DNA of 33,186 nt from Piscirickettsiaceae bacterium (GTDB taxonomy: Bacteria > Pseudomonadota > Gammaproteobacteria > Nitrosococcales > Methylophagaceae). Of this stretch, positions 15,438-23,887 are shown piece by piece; positions within the stretch are counted from its first letter, which is position 1, and each line of letters opens with the position of its first letter. The translations under genes were made by a program, and so were the position numbers. Location of the stretch: contig JAIBDY010000008.1 in assembly GCA_024685995.1 (NCBI GenBank), positions 24,001-57,186 on the forward strand. The letters are read 5' to 3'. The notes below the pieces were generated by a model that was not told the origin of the DNA, did no database searches, and was given only the letters and a program-made list of their open reading frames with translations.

Positions 15438-16853
15438 ATGATAAAGAAAGTGTTGATAGCCAATAGAGGTGAAATAGCGCTAAGGATCGTACGAGCTTGT
15501 GCTGAAATGGATATCCGTTCGGTAGCGATTTATACCGATCCGGATAGATACAGCCTGCACGTCAAGCGGGCGGATGAAGCCTATAGCTTGGGCGAGGATC
15601 CCTTGGAAGGCTATCTCAATCCTTTTCGAATCGTCAATGTTGCGATACAGACAGGTTGTGACGCCATTCATCCGGGCTATGGTTTCTTATCTGAAAATGC
15701 CGATTTTGCCCGTTTGTGCGAACAAGCTGGCATTGTATTTATTGGGCCTGACTCGTCGATCATTGAGCGAATGGGGGATAAAACGGCTGCAAGAGACAGT
15801 ATGCGGGCAGCAGGCGTGCCCATCACGCCAGGATCGGACGGCAATTTAGCTGACTTAGCGGAGGCATTAAGCTTAGCGGAACAGGTTGGCTACCCCGTCA
15901 TGATCAAAGCGACGTCGGGTGGTGGTGGCCGCGGGATCCGCCGTTGTGATGATCCAGAAGAGTTGACGCAGCAATACCCACGAGTGATATCGGAAGCGAC
16001 CAAAGCCTTTGGTAGTGCCGAAGTCTTTTTAGAAAAATGTATTGTCGATCCAAGACATATCGAAGTGCAAATTTTGGGTGATAGTCAAGGTAATGTCATT
16101 CATTTATTCGAGCGAGATTGCTCGATTCAACGCCGTAATCAAAAACTGATCGAAGTCGCCCCAAGCCCACAGCTGACACCAGAGCAACGAAGTTATATGG
16201 GGGAGTTGGCCGTGAGAGCGGCTAAAGCCGTAGACTACCAAAATGCCGGCACGGTGGAGTTTTTATTGACTGGCAATGAAGTCTATTTCATGGAAATGAA
16301 TACCCGAATTCAAGTTGAGCACACGATTACCGAGCAAATTACGGGGGTCGATATTGTCCGTGAACAATTACGCATCGCGTCAGGCTTATCCTTATCTTAC
16401 CGCCAGCAAGATATTCAGTTTCGAGGCTATGCGATCCAGTTTCGGATCAATGCCGAAGACCCCAAGAATGATTTCTTACCCAGTTTTGGACGGATAACGC
16501 ATTACTATGCGCCAGGGGGGCCGGGGGTGAGAGTGGATACCGCTATCTACACGGGATATGACATCCCACCCTATTTTGATTCTATGTGCCTTAAATTAGT
16601 CGTATGGGCTTTGGATTGGGATGAAGTTATTGCCCGAGGACAACGGGCATTAAAAGGCATGAGTCTGCAAGGCATCAAGACGACCGCGACCTATTATCAG
16701 CAAATACTACAGCATCCAGATTTTCGTTCTGGCAAATTTGACACCAGTTTTGTCCCGAATCACCCCGAGTTATTACATTATTCTGAAAAACGCGATCCCA
16801 GTGCCGTAGCGCTGGCCATTGCCACCGCTGTTGCAGCGCACGCAGGTTGGTAA
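15438..16853 (+). CDS. pycA: Pyruvate carboxylase subunit A (biotin carboxylase)
   Basis: ATP-dependent carboxylation of the biotin carried by PycB, the first half-reaction in making oxaloacetate from pyruvate. 471 residues. Biotin carboxylase N-terminal domain starts KKVLIANRGEIALRIVRAC; the substrate region HPGYGFLSENADFARLCE follows; the ATP-grasp domain has GGGGRGIRR and EKCIVDPRHIEVQ; the signature EMNTRIQVEHTITEQ and the C-terminal FRINAEDP complete it. It resembles AccC but lies next to pycB and pycR, not accB, so pyruvate carboxylase is preferred. GAGGA lies about ten bases before the ATG. pycB starts 28 bases after its stop. Confidence 0.93.
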   Translation: MIKKVLIANRGEIALRIVRACAEMDIRSVAIYTDPDRYSLHVKRADEAYSLGEDPLEGYLNPFRIVNVAIQTGCDAIHPGYGFLSENADFARLCEQAGIVFIGPDSSIIERMGDKTAARDSMRAAGVPITPGSDGNLADLAEALSLAEQVGYPVMIKATSGGGGRGIRRCDDPEELTQQYPRVISEATKAFGSAEVFLEKCIVDPRHIEVQILGDSQGNVIHLFERDCSIQRRNQKLIEVAPSPQLTPEQRSYMGELAVRAAKAVDYQNAGTVEFLLTGNEVYFMEMNTRIQVEHTITEQITGVDIVREQLRIASGLSLSYRQQDIQFRGYAIQFRINAEDPKNDFLPSFGRITHYYAPGGPGVRVDTAIYTGYDIPPYFDSMCLKLVVWALDWDEVIARGQRALKGMSLQGIKTTATYYQQILQHPDFRSGKFDTSFVPNHPELLHYSEKRDPSAVALAIATAVAAHAGW

Positions 16854-16881
16854 TTAAATCGGCATATTGGAGAAAGAAACG

Positions 16882-18681
16882 ATGAAAAAGATACAAGTAA
16901 CAGATGTAATTTTAAGAGATGCACATCAATCGCTGATCGCCACCAGAATGCGAACAGAGGATATGCTGCCAATCTGTGACAAGCTCGATCAAGTCGGGTT
17001 TTGGTCATTAGAAGTCTGGGGCGGGGCGACTTTTGATGCCTGTGTACGCTTCTTAAAAGAAGATCCTTGGGAGCGTCTGCGTCAGTTGCGTTCGGCGCTA
17101 CCAAATACGCCATTACAAATGTTATTACGCGGTCAAAACTTGCTCGGTTACCGTCATTATGCCGATGATGTGGTGCGGGCGTTTGTGGCTCGTTCGGCCG
17201 AAAATGGCATTGATGTGTTTCGTGTTTTTGACGCCTTAAATGATTTGCGTAACCTTGAAACGGCGATGAAAGCAGTCAAAGATAATGGTAAACATGCCCA
17301 AGGTACAATCAGTTACACCACCAGCCCAGTACATACTTCTGCATTATTTGTCCAGCAAGCTAAAGCCCTACAAGATATGGGGGCTGACTCGATTGCGATT
17401 AAAGATATGGCGGGATTATTAACGCCATACCCAACTTATGATTTGGTGAAAGCGATCAAGGCAGAAGTGGATTTACCGTTGGTGATTCACAGCCATTCAA
17501 CATCAGGTTTGGCGGCGCAATGCCAATTAAAAGCAATTGAAGCGGGCGTAGATCGAATCGATACTGCGATTTCCTCATTTGCCTCTGGAACCAGTCATCC
17601 CGCGACAGAATCACAAGTAGCCGCTTTGCGCGGTACGGAATGGGATACGGGGTTGGACCTGTCATTATTATCTGAAATCGCTGATTACTTTCGGGAGGTT
17701 CGTAAAAAGTATCACCAGTTTGAAAGTGAATTTACCCGTGAGGACGTATCGGTTCAAATTAATCAAATTCCTGGTGGCATGATGTCGAACCTTGCCAATC
17801 AGCTAAAAGAACAAAATGCTTTGGATCGGATTAAAGAGGTGTTTGCAGAAATCCCTCGAGTGAGAAAAGATTTGGGGTATCCCCCCTTAGTGACACCAAC
17901 GTCACAAATTGTCGGGACGCAAGCAGTCTACAATGTGTTGGCAAATGAGCGCTACAAAACCATTACCAATGAAGTGAAACGTTATTTATTAGGCGGCTAT
18001 GGTCAGGCGCCTGCATCGGTAGACGCAAAGCTTCAGAAAAAAGCCGTCGGAAATGAGCAAGTGATAGATGGTCGTCCGGCGGACGGCCTCAAACCTGAGT
18101 TAGCAAAATTGCGTGCCGACATTGCTGAGCTCGCTCAATCAGAGGAAGACGTGCTGACCTTTGCGATGTTCCCTGACTTGGGACGAGAATTCTTGCAACA
18201 ACGTGCGGCGGGTACATTAGTCCCAGAACCCTTGTTACCGGAAGCCGAAACCAAAGACCGTATTATCGGATCCTCGGTCGCAACAGAGTTTAAAATTGAT
18301 GTGCATGGGGAGACCTATGATGTTGCGATCACGGGGGTTGGTGACGTGGGGGGCGGTAAGCGAAAGCTTTATGTATCACTCGATGGCATGCCAGAAGAAG
18401 TGACTTTCGAAACGCTAGGTGAATATGTCAGTGATAAGACCAGTAGCGGCCGTAAAAAAGCCACAGAACCCGGTCATGTGACATCACCATTGCCTGGCAA
18501 TGTGGTCGAAGTACTAGTACAAAAAGGCGATACGGTCAAGGAAGGCCAAGCATTGATAGCAACAGAAGCGATGAAGATGGAGACAGAGTTATTGGCCAAT
18601 ATTGCTGGTGTCGTGCAAGAAATCTATGTCGGAAAAGGGGATCGGGTCACCCCGGGCGAAGTGTTAATAGAAATAAAATAG
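16882..18681 (+). CDS. pycB: Pyruvate carboxylase subunit B (carboxyltransferase plus biotin carrier)
   Basis: Transfers carboxyl from carboxybiotin to pyruvate, giving oxaloacetate (anaplerosis). From the ATG at 16882 (GGAG nine bases upstream; a TTG five codons earlier overlaps that signal) it has 599 residues. The N-terminal TIM barrel begins VTDVILRDAHQSLIATRMR and has VFRVFDALNDLRNL and HSHSTSGLA; the PYC/OADA conserved domain spans about 290-490; the biotinyl domain ends the protein with the biotin-accepting K565 in EAMKMET. It is related to oxaloacetate decarboxylase alpha. No membrane beta/gamma subunits adjoin, and PycA does, so the anabolic role is preferred. Confidence 0.93.
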   Translation: MKKIQVTDVILRDAHQSLIATRMRTEDMLPICDKLDQVGFWSLEVWGGATFDACVRFLKEDPWERLRQLRSALPNTPLQMLLRGQNLLGYRHYADDVVRAFVARSAENGIDVFRVFDALNDLRNLETAMKAVKDNGKHAQGTISYTTSPVHTSALFVQQAKALQDMGADSIAIKDMAGLLTPYPTYDLVKAIKAEVDLPLVIHSHSTSGLAAQCQLKAIEAGVDRIDTAISSFASGTSHPATESQVAALRGTEWDTGLDLSLLSEIADYFREVRKKYHQFESEFTREDVSVQINQIPGGMMSNLANQLKEQNALDRIKEVFAEIPRVRKDLGYPPLVTPTSQIVGTQAVYNVLANERYKTITNEVKRYLLGGYGQAPASVDAKLQKKAVGNEQVIDGRPADGLKPELAKLRADIAELAQSEEDVLTFAMFPDLGREFLQQRAAGTLVPEPLLPEAETKDRIIGSSVATEFKIDVHGETYDVAITGVGDVGGGKRKLYVSLDGMPEEVTFETLGEYVSDKTSSGRKKATEPGHVTSPLPGNVVEVLVQKGDTVKEGQALIATEAMKMETELLANIAGVVQEIYVGKGDRVTPGEVLIEIK

Positions 18682-18895
18682 TCTGGAGAAAAAGGCCTGT
18701 TTGAAACAAAGCCGTCGACTTGACGATATTCTCTGACGAGGAAATGAGCAAGCGTTAACGAATAAAGTTATAAAAGTGATGGATCAAAATGAACCATTTG
18801 CTCATTCGGATGTACTAAATAGGTGCATGCCAATAAGGTCGATGAATAGTGAATCCAATTAAACTATTGATCTTTAACATCTTTATAATTTGGCA
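18682..18895. other. pycB 3' region with an internal inverted repeat
   Basis: No gene seen. ATGAGCAA (18744-18751) and TTGCTCAT (18798-18805) form a perfect 8-base pair of arms enclosing a smaller ATGG/CCAT hairpin, so the region could fold as a small structured RNA. A weak GGC...GCC hairpin lies near 18692-18711, without a T-run. A -10-like TATAAT occurs at 18884-18889 without a recognisable -35. Confidence 0.4.
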
Positions 18896-19008
18896 TGAAA
18901 TGTGATTTAAATTAGTCGATTAATTGGTTTTCCTCCACTTAAAGAATCGATTGATTTGTCTCGTAGTAGCGTTGGGACAGCCTTAGTGATAAGGCTGTCC
19001 CTTTTTTT
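18896..19008 (+). ncRNA. Candidate small RNA with anti-Shine-Dalgarno loop and intrinsic terminator
   Basis: About 113 bases. A 14-bp stem pairs 18908-18921 with 18945-18958 (11 Watson-Crick pairs and three G-U) and presents a 23-base loop containing TTTTCCTCC (18928-18936), complementary to Shine-Dalgarno sequences. It is followed by a perfect 12-bp stem and seven T. This stem-loop plus terminator layout with a C/U-rich loop is common in trans-acting small RNAs. TATAAT lies at 18884-18889 and would set the start near 18896, but the -35 is poor, so it may instead be processed from the pycB 3' end. Not matched to any family I know. Confidence 0.45.
18974..19008 (+). terminator. Strong intrinsic terminator
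   Basis: GGGACAGCCTTA (18974-18985), loop GTGA, TAAGGCTGTCCC (18990-19001), then seven T (19002-19008). It is the only good terminator after pycB, 293 bases past its stop. Confidence 0.95.
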
Positions 19009-19058
19009 ATCTGCACAAGCGACTTGTCACTACCTTATGCACTTGGCTAATTGGAGTA

Positions 19059-19086
19059 TTGAGCCGGCGGCATAGCCTAATAGTAT
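19059..19086 (+). promoter_or_regulatory. Possible sigma70 promoter for the DUF2797-pyrD operon
   Basis: TTGAGC (19059-19064) and TAGTAT (19081-19086) with a 16-base spacer, about 60 bases before the GTG start and after the preceding terminator. Moderate match only. Confidence 0.4.
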
Positions 19087-19146
19087 CGTCCGTCAGTAAT
19101 GATTACGTTAAGATAGTCGGCATTAATTAATGCTGAGGTAACAAGT

Positions 19147-19983
19147 GTGAGTGAAGTTGAAGGTTTATTATCTAAAATGGCGGTGTCCTTGTCGACAGAA
19201 CAAGGGGTAGCTCATTATGAGATGGTGTTGAGTGATCATCGTATCGATATGAATGCATTGGTCGGTAACCCCATTACGCTGACCTACCACGGCGAGATCC
19301 ATTGCCATGCCTGTGGCCGTTTAACCAAAAAGAGCTTTAGTGGCGGTTACTGTTTTCCTTGTTCGCAAAAACTAGCACAGTGTGACTTATGTATCATGCG
19401 CCCTGAGACCTGCCATTATGCGGCCGGAACATGTCGTGAACCGTCGTGGGGCGAACAGTTCTGTATGCAAGACCATATTGTCTACCTGGCCAATAGTTCA
19501 GGGATCAAGGTTGGGATTACCCGCATCAACCAAATCCCAACACGCTGGATCGACCAAGGGGCTACTCAAGCATTGCCTATCTTTAGGGTTAAAAGTCGCT
19601 ATCAATCCGGTTTGGTTGAGGTGGCCTTTAAAGCCCATGTGTCCGATAGAACCGATTGGCGAAAAATGTTGAAAGGAGATGCCGAATCGCTTAATTTACA
19701 GCAAGTGAGAGACGAGTTAATGCTGCAATGCAATGGCGAGATAATGGCACTGCAACAACGATTTGGGCCAGGAGAAATCACGCCTTTAAGCGATGAAAGT
19801 ATCGTTGATATTCGCTACCCAATCGACGCTTATCCGGCAAAAATAAAATCATTAAACCTAGACAAAACACCGGAAATTTCAGGGGTGTTGCAGGGTATCA
19901 AAGGTCAATATTTGATACTCGATACAGGGGTGATCAATATTCGTAAATTCACCGGCTATCAAGTTAAGTTTGGAGCCGCGTAG
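19147..19983 (+). CDS. DUF2797 protein with zinc-binding cysteines and GIY-YIG-like region
   Basis: 278 residues from a GTG with GAGG eight bases upstream. Function unknown. Residues 53-96 carry a cysteine cluster, C53-x2-C56, C69-x2-C72, C79-x2-C82, C89 and C96, likely to bind zinc. Directly after it, DHIVYLANSSGIKVGITR and RWIDQGATQALPI look like a GIY-YIG-type core (VYLA... then KVGITR). I cannot say whether the nuclease site is complete. The C-terminal 100 residues (near VDIRYPIDAYPAKIKSLNL) are family-specific. Its stop overlaps the pyrD start (TAGTG), so the two are translationally coupled, but no link to pyrimidine synthesis is known to me. Confidence 0.85.
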   Translation: MSEVEGLLSKMAVSLSTEQGVAHYEMVLSDHRIDMNALVGNPITLTYHGEIHCHACGRLTKKSFSGGYCFPCSQKLAQCDLCIMRPETCHYAAGTCREPSWGEQFCMQDHIVYLANSSGIKVGITRINQIPTRWIDQGATQALPIFRVKSRYQSGLVEVAFKAHVSDRTDWRKMLKGDAESLNLQQVRDELMLQCNGEIMALQQRFGPGEITPLSDESIVDIRYPIDAYPAKIKSLNLDKTPEISGVLQGIKGQYLILDTGVINIRKFTGYQVKFGAA

Positions 19984-21011
19984 TGTTGTATAAAATCTTA
20001 CGTTCATTATTGTTCCGATTGGATGCAGAACAAGCACACCACCTTGGGCTCAAAGGCATTCAAGCCTTGGATAGTTTGAATTTGTCCAAACTCGTATACC
20101 CGACACCCGATGCAGCACCGGTAGAAGTGATGGGGCTCACTTTTCCAAATAGTGTGGGGCTGGCTGCGGGCTTAGATAAAAATGGGGATTATCTCGCCGG
20201 CTTGTCGGCATTAGGTTTTGGCTTCGTTGAAATCGGTACTGTGACGCCACGGCCCCAACCCGGCAACCCCAAACCAAGATTATTTCGCTTGCCTGAAGCC
20301 GAGGCAATTATTAATCGAATGGGCTTTAATAACTTAGGGGTGGAACACTTAATTGCACAAGTGCAAGCGGTGCAAGTACCGGCGATAGTGGGTATCAATA
20401 TCGGTAAGAATATTGATACGGCGGTGGAAGACGCCACCAAGGACTATTTGATTGGCTTGGGGAAAGTTTACCCGTATGCCGATTATGTCACGATCAATAT
20501 TTCATCACCGAACACCCCGGGTTTAAGAAAATTACAATTTGGTGAATCATTAAACGCCTTATTAAGCGCCTTAAAAGACAAGCAAACCAGTTTGCATCAG
20601 CAATACAACCGTTATGTCCCTATGGCAGTGAAAGTCGCTCCTGACCTTAGCCCAGAGGAGGTTCAGGCGTTGGCAGAGGCTTTTGCATCTTTTGAAATAG
20701 ATGCTGTGATTGCGACCAATACCACCATGGCGCGCGATAAAGTGGCGGAGTTGAAACATGCTGAAGAAGCCGGCGGCCTGAGTGGTCGACCGGTGTTTGC
20801 CCAATCAACAGAGATTGTGCGTCAATTCAGGACGGCATTGCCGGATGTCATGCCTATTATCGCTGCTGGAGGCATTATGTCTGGTCAAGATGCCGTGGCC
20901 AAAATATCGGCAGGAGCCAGCCTAGTACAAATCTATAGTGGCTTTATCTATCACGGACCGGCTTTGATTAGCGATGTCATTAATGCATTAGCACAAAATA
21001 ATGAGCAATAA
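19983..21011 (+). CDS. pyrD: Dihydroorotate dehydrogenase (quinone), class 2
   Basis: Oxidises dihydroorotate to orotate with FMN and passes electrons to the respiratory quinone pool at the inner membrane; fourth step of pyrimidine synthesis. 342 residues, close to the 336 of E. coli. The N-terminal amphipathic segment (YKILRSLLFRLDAEQAHH) marks class 2. Also seen: GLAAGLDKNGDYL, EIGTVTPRPQPGNPKPRLFR, and NISSPNTPGLR with the catalytic Ser at 175, plus the FMN-phosphate region IAAGGIMSGQDA. The GTG start has GGAG seven bases upstream and shares one base with the previous stop. Confidence 0.97.
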   Translation: MLYKILRSLLFRLDAEQAHHLGLKGIQALDSLNLSKLVYPTPDAAPVEVMGLTFPNSVGLAAGLDKNGDYLAGLSALGFGFVEIGTVTPRPQPGNPKPRLFRLPEAEAIINRMGFNNLGVEHLIAQVQAVQVPAIVGINIGKNIDTAVEDATKDYLIGLGKVYPYADYVTINISSPNTPGLRKLQFGESLNALLSALKDKQTSLHQQYNRYVPMAVKVAPDLSPEEVQALAEAFASFEIDAVIATNTTMARDKVAELKHAEEAGGLSGRPVFAQSTEIVRQFRTALPDVMPIIAAGGIMSGQDAVAKISAGASLVQIYSGFIYHGPALISDVINALAQNNEQ

Positions 21012-21035
21012 ATAACACCGAGGAGAGTCACAGAC

Positions 21036-21800
21036 ATGTCAATTCTGATAAATATAGTCATTGCAATTGCCATCATCGTCGTTGGACGGATGGGCGTGAA
21101 ATGGGCGGTTAAGTTGATGGGTAAAATCATGGCGAAATCGCAAATTGATACCATCTTAATTAATTTTGTCAGCTCCATCGCAAAGGCAGTATTGCTGTTA
21201 TTGGTACTGATAGCGGCGCTGAACCAACTTGGTGTTGATACCACGTCATTAATTGCGCTCATTGGTGCCGCGGGTTTAGCGGTAGGCCTCGCTTTACAAA
21301 ACTCATTACAAAATTTTGCCGCTGGCGTGATGATGATTATTTTTCGTCCGTTTAAGTTAGGCGATTTTATTGAAGCGGGTGGCGTCGTCGGCGTTGTTGA
21401 ACAAATCAGTATATTCAGTACCATCATGAAGACAGGGGATAATCGTGAAATTATCGTTCCCAATGGTCAAATCTATGCCAGTGCCATCACTAATTATTCA
21501 GCGCGCGACACTCGGCGGATTGATTTAGTGTTTGGTATTGGCTATGACGATGATTTGATCGCTGCTAAAAAATTAATGGAAACTATATTAGCTGAGCATG
21601 CTTTGATATTAGAAACACCTGAGCCGGTCGTTGCGGTGGCTGAGTTGGGGGATAGCAGCGTTAATTTTAATGTGAGACCTTGGGTGAATAGCGCCGATTA
21701 TTGGGGGGTACGTGCCGATTTAATCGAAAAGATAAAGTTGGCCTTTGATGCCAATAATATTTCGATTCCTTATCCACACATTACGCTAGATAAATCATAA
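21036..21800 (+). CDS. mscS: Small-conductance mechanosensitive channel, MscS family
   Basis: Inner-membrane channel that opens under membrane tension and lets solutes out on osmotic downshock. 254 residues against 286 in E. coli MscS; only the extreme N-terminal periplasmic tail and the C-terminal tip are shorter. Three membrane segments: about 3-22, 41-62, and the pore helix 68-100 with LIGAAGLAVGLALQNSLQNFAAG. The conserved RPFKLGDFIE, TGDNREIIVPNGQI and NYSARDTRR follow in the cytoplasmic beta and alpha/beta domains. GAGGAG is about ten bases before the ATG. It starts 24 bases after pyrD. A release valve suits an ectoine-accumulating cell, but no co-regulation is visible. Confidence 0.94.
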   Translation: MSILINIVIAIAIIVVGRMGVKWAVKLMGKIMAKSQIDTILINFVSSIAKAVLLLLVLIAALNQLGVDTTSLIALIGAAGLAVGLALQNSLQNFAAGVMMIIFRPFKLGDFIEAGGVVGVVEQISIFSTIMKTGDNREIIVPNGQIYASAITNYSARDTRRIDLVFGIGYDDDLIAAKKLMETILAEHALILETPEPVVAVAELGDSSVNFNVRPWVNSADYWGVRADLIEKIKLAFDANNISIPYPHITLDKS

Positions 21801-21804
21801 GCGA

Positions 21805-22584
21805 TTAAAAAGCATCTTTCCATTGCCGAAGGGCGGTGAAAACAGCCAGTTCATCGACTAAAGGCTTAGCAACATGTTGTTCAACACGGTCGATGACACT
21901 GGCTTGCTGACAACGTAGAAATGGGTTAGTGGCATGCTCTAATGCAAGGGTTGATGGCAGGGTGATTTGACCTTGCGATCTTAATGCAGCAGTGTCTTGT
22001 CGTCGTTGTTGCGTAGCAGGATTATCGGGTTCAACGACGCTGGCAAAAGCCAAGTTATCGGCGGTGTATTCGTGAGCGCAGTAGATTTTAGTTGCTGACG
22101 GTAAGGTGCCAATATACTTGAGAGAGGCGAGTAACTGCGCCGCCGTACCGCCGAGTAGGCGACCACAGCCGGCGGCAAATAAGGTATCGCCACAAAATAA
22201 GCAATCATCGAACAAATAAGCAATATGATCTTGTGTATGGCCTGGCACAGCAATAACCCGGCAATCTGGAAAAGCATCATGCACCGACAAGTAACTGTCA
22301 TTTGCAGACAAAGGGTGGGTCATGCCCGGGATGGCACCATTTCGGGGCCCAAAAACAGGGACCGGGTACTGTGCTAGGAAAGGGACGATACCATCGATGT
22401 GATCGTAATGGTGATGGGTCGCCAGAATCGCGACGGGAATTAAGTTCTGTTGGCGTATGGCTTCAATAACAGGGCCGGCATCACCGGGGTCTACGACAAT
22501 CACATGAGCAGAGTCTAATGCACGGATAAGCCAGACATAATTGTCTTGAAAAGTCGGTATCGCTTGAACTGTAAATGTTGTCAT
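21805..22584 (-). CDS. gloB: Hydroxyacylglutathione hydrolase (glyoxalase II)
   Basis: Hydrolyses S-lactoylglutathione to lactate and glutathione, the second step of methylglyoxal removal. 259 residues. Metallo-beta-lactamase fold with the metal motif H57-x-H59-x-D61-H62 in ATHHHYDHIDG; further ligand regions are VPGHTQDHIAY, LFCGDTLFAAGCGR and YCAHEYT. The N-terminus IPTFQDNYVWLI matches the family start, which supports this ATG although the Shine-Dalgarno is poor. Convergent with mscS, divergent from the yafS-like gene, as in E. coli gloB-yafS-rnhA-dnaQ. Confidence 0.96.
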   Translation of the reverse strand: MTTFTVQAIPTFQDNYVWLIRALDSAHVIVVDPGDAGPVIEAIRQQNLIPVAILATHHHYDHIDGIVPFLAQYPVPVFGPRNGAIPGMTHPLSANDSYLSVHDAFPDCRVIAVPGHTQDHIAYLFDDCLFCGDTLFAAGCGRLLGGTAAQLLASLKYIGTLPSATKIYCAHEYTADNLAFASVVEPDNPATQQRRQDTAALRSQGQITLPSTLALEHATNPFLRCQQASVIDRVEQHVAKPLVDELAVFTALRQWKDAF

Positions 22585-22710
22585 GATTTAAAATAATAGC
22601 GCTTAATAGGTTAACGTGAACTCCGCTAGAGAGTAGAATGCCATGTTTAATATTTATGTATCTTAACGCCTTTTTGACTGGCACGACGCAAATACATCAC
22701 GGTGATAGCC

Positions 22711-23451
22711 ATGACCGACCCTGACATTGATAAGACTGATCCCCTGATCGCGTGGTGGCAAAGCCCGCTGGGTCAGAGTGTCTTGAAGCAAGAGCAGCAG
22801 TTATTTCAAAGTACCCCCGAACACTTCCATGGTTATTATCAATTACAGATTGGGGTGGATGAAAACGTATTGCCTGAAATGACGATACCGAAACTGAGGA
22901 AGCGCATGGCAAACTCAGCCGATGTTATGGGGTGTAATGAAGCCTTACCATTTAAATCGAAGAGCTTGGATACTTTAGTATTGAGTCATGTATTAGAATT
23001 TTCGCCGGATCCACACCAAGTATTACGCGAAGCGGAAAGGATCTTGGTCGGCGATGGCACCCTGATTATTTGCTGTTTTAACCCCTGGAGTTTATGGGGC
23101 TTACGTCATATCATTCCCTTTGAAACTGCGGCGCCCTGGCATGGTCACTTTTTTGGTCAAGCCAGGATAACAGACTGGCTATCGCTATTGAATTTTGATG
23201 TGATTTCGACCGAAAGACTGATGTTTAGGCCACCCTTTAAAAGTGAGAAATGGTTAGATAGAACCGCTAAATTAGAGACATGGGGCCATCGATTTTGGCC
23301 GGTTTTGTCTGGCGTGACCATCCTGGTTGCCAGCAAAAGAACCGTACCTTTAACCCCCGTAGCACAACGCTGGCATGCCGGACAATTGTTTCCAAAAAGG
23401 CAGTTGGCCTCCAAATCCGTAACAAGAGAAAAAGTAAATGGATCACGTTGA
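22711..23451 (+). CDS. yafS: YafS-like methyltransferase-fold protein
   Basis: 246 residues from the ATG at 22711 (GGTG about seven bases upstream; an in-frame GTG at 22702 is less likely). The class-I methyltransferase glycine-rich motif I (D-x-G-x-G) is absent; where it should be is [15 protein letters not shown]. The later part is typical: [48 protein letters not shown] and [12 protein letters not shown]. This matches the E. coli YafS family, encoded at the same place between gloB and rnhA. Substrate unknown; S-adenosylmethionine use is uncertain. Its end overlaps rnhA by 14 bases. Confidence 0.85.
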   Translation: MTDPDIDKTDPLIAWWQSPLGQSVLKQEQQLFQSTPEHFHGYYQLQIGVDENVLPEMTIPKLRKRMANSADVMGCNEALPFKSKSLDTLVLSHVLEFSPDPHQVLREAERILVGDGTLIICCFNPWSLWGLRHIIPFETAAPWHGHFFGQARITDWLSLLNFDVISTERLMFRPPFKSEKWLDRTAKLETWGHRFWPVLSGVTILVASKRTVPLTPVAQRWHAGQLFPKRQLASKSVTREKVNGSR

Positions 23452-23878
23452 AGTATTCACCGATGGTGCGTGTAGTGGCAACCCCGGCCCAGGTGGTTGG
23501 GGGGCAATTCTGCGTGCTAAAGGGGTAGAAAAAGAACTCTCTGGTGGTGAGAAAGACACGACCAATAACCGAATGGAGATGATGGCCGTCATCGCGGCTT
23601 TAGAAGCCCTACAGCGTGATTGTAGCGTCAAGATTACCACCGACTCGCAATATGTCATGAAAGGAATGTTGGAATGGCTACCCGGTTGGAAGAAGCGTAA
23701 CTGGCAAACGGCGGCAAAAAAGCCTGTCAAAAATGTGGATTTATGGCAACGTTTAGAAAAAGCGGCACAATCACATCAATTGGAATGGGAATGGGTACGG
23801 GGGCATCAAGGCCACGAAGAAAATGAACGTGCGGATCAATTAGCGGTCGCCGCCCGTGAAGCTCTGGCAAAGGGATAA
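23438..23878 (+). CDS. rnhA: Ribonuclease HI
   Basis: Cuts the RNA strand of RNA-DNA hybrids (R-loops, primers). 146 residues. The active-site residues sit one position before those of E. coli: D9 in [18 protein letters not shown]47 in NNRMEMM, D69 in [11 protein letters not shown] and D133 in NERADQLA, with H123 in RGHQGH. The basic handle region [17 protein letters not shown] is present. The ORF overlaps the preceding gene by 14 bases and is followed nine bases later by dnaQ on the same strand, so the three are co-transcribed. Confidence 0.98.
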   Translation: MDHVEVFTDGACSGNPGPGGWGAILRAKGVEKELSGGEKDTTNNRMEMMAVIAALEALQRDCSVKITTDSQYVMKGMLEWLPGWKKRNWQTAAKKPVKNVDLWQRLEKAAQSHQLEWEWVRGHQGHEENERADQLAVAAREALAKG

Positions 23879-23887
23879 GGACAATAC

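Noticed and set aside
15438-18681. Reading pycAB as acetyl-CoA carboxylase AccC plus a sodium-pump oxaloacetate decarboxylase alpha subunit
   Set aside because: The two genes are adjacent, share a PycR-like divergent regulator, and no accB or membrane decarboxylase subunits are present.
18891-18912. TGGCAT-like sequence resembling a sigma54 -24 element
   Set aside because: The matching -12 element is poor (GTGAT instead of TTGC) and no enhancer-like site was seen.
20951-21463. 170-codon ORF antisense to pyrD/mscS
   Set aside because: Mirrors the strongly coding mscS frame; hydrophobic, low-complexity translation typical of a shadow of membrane segments.
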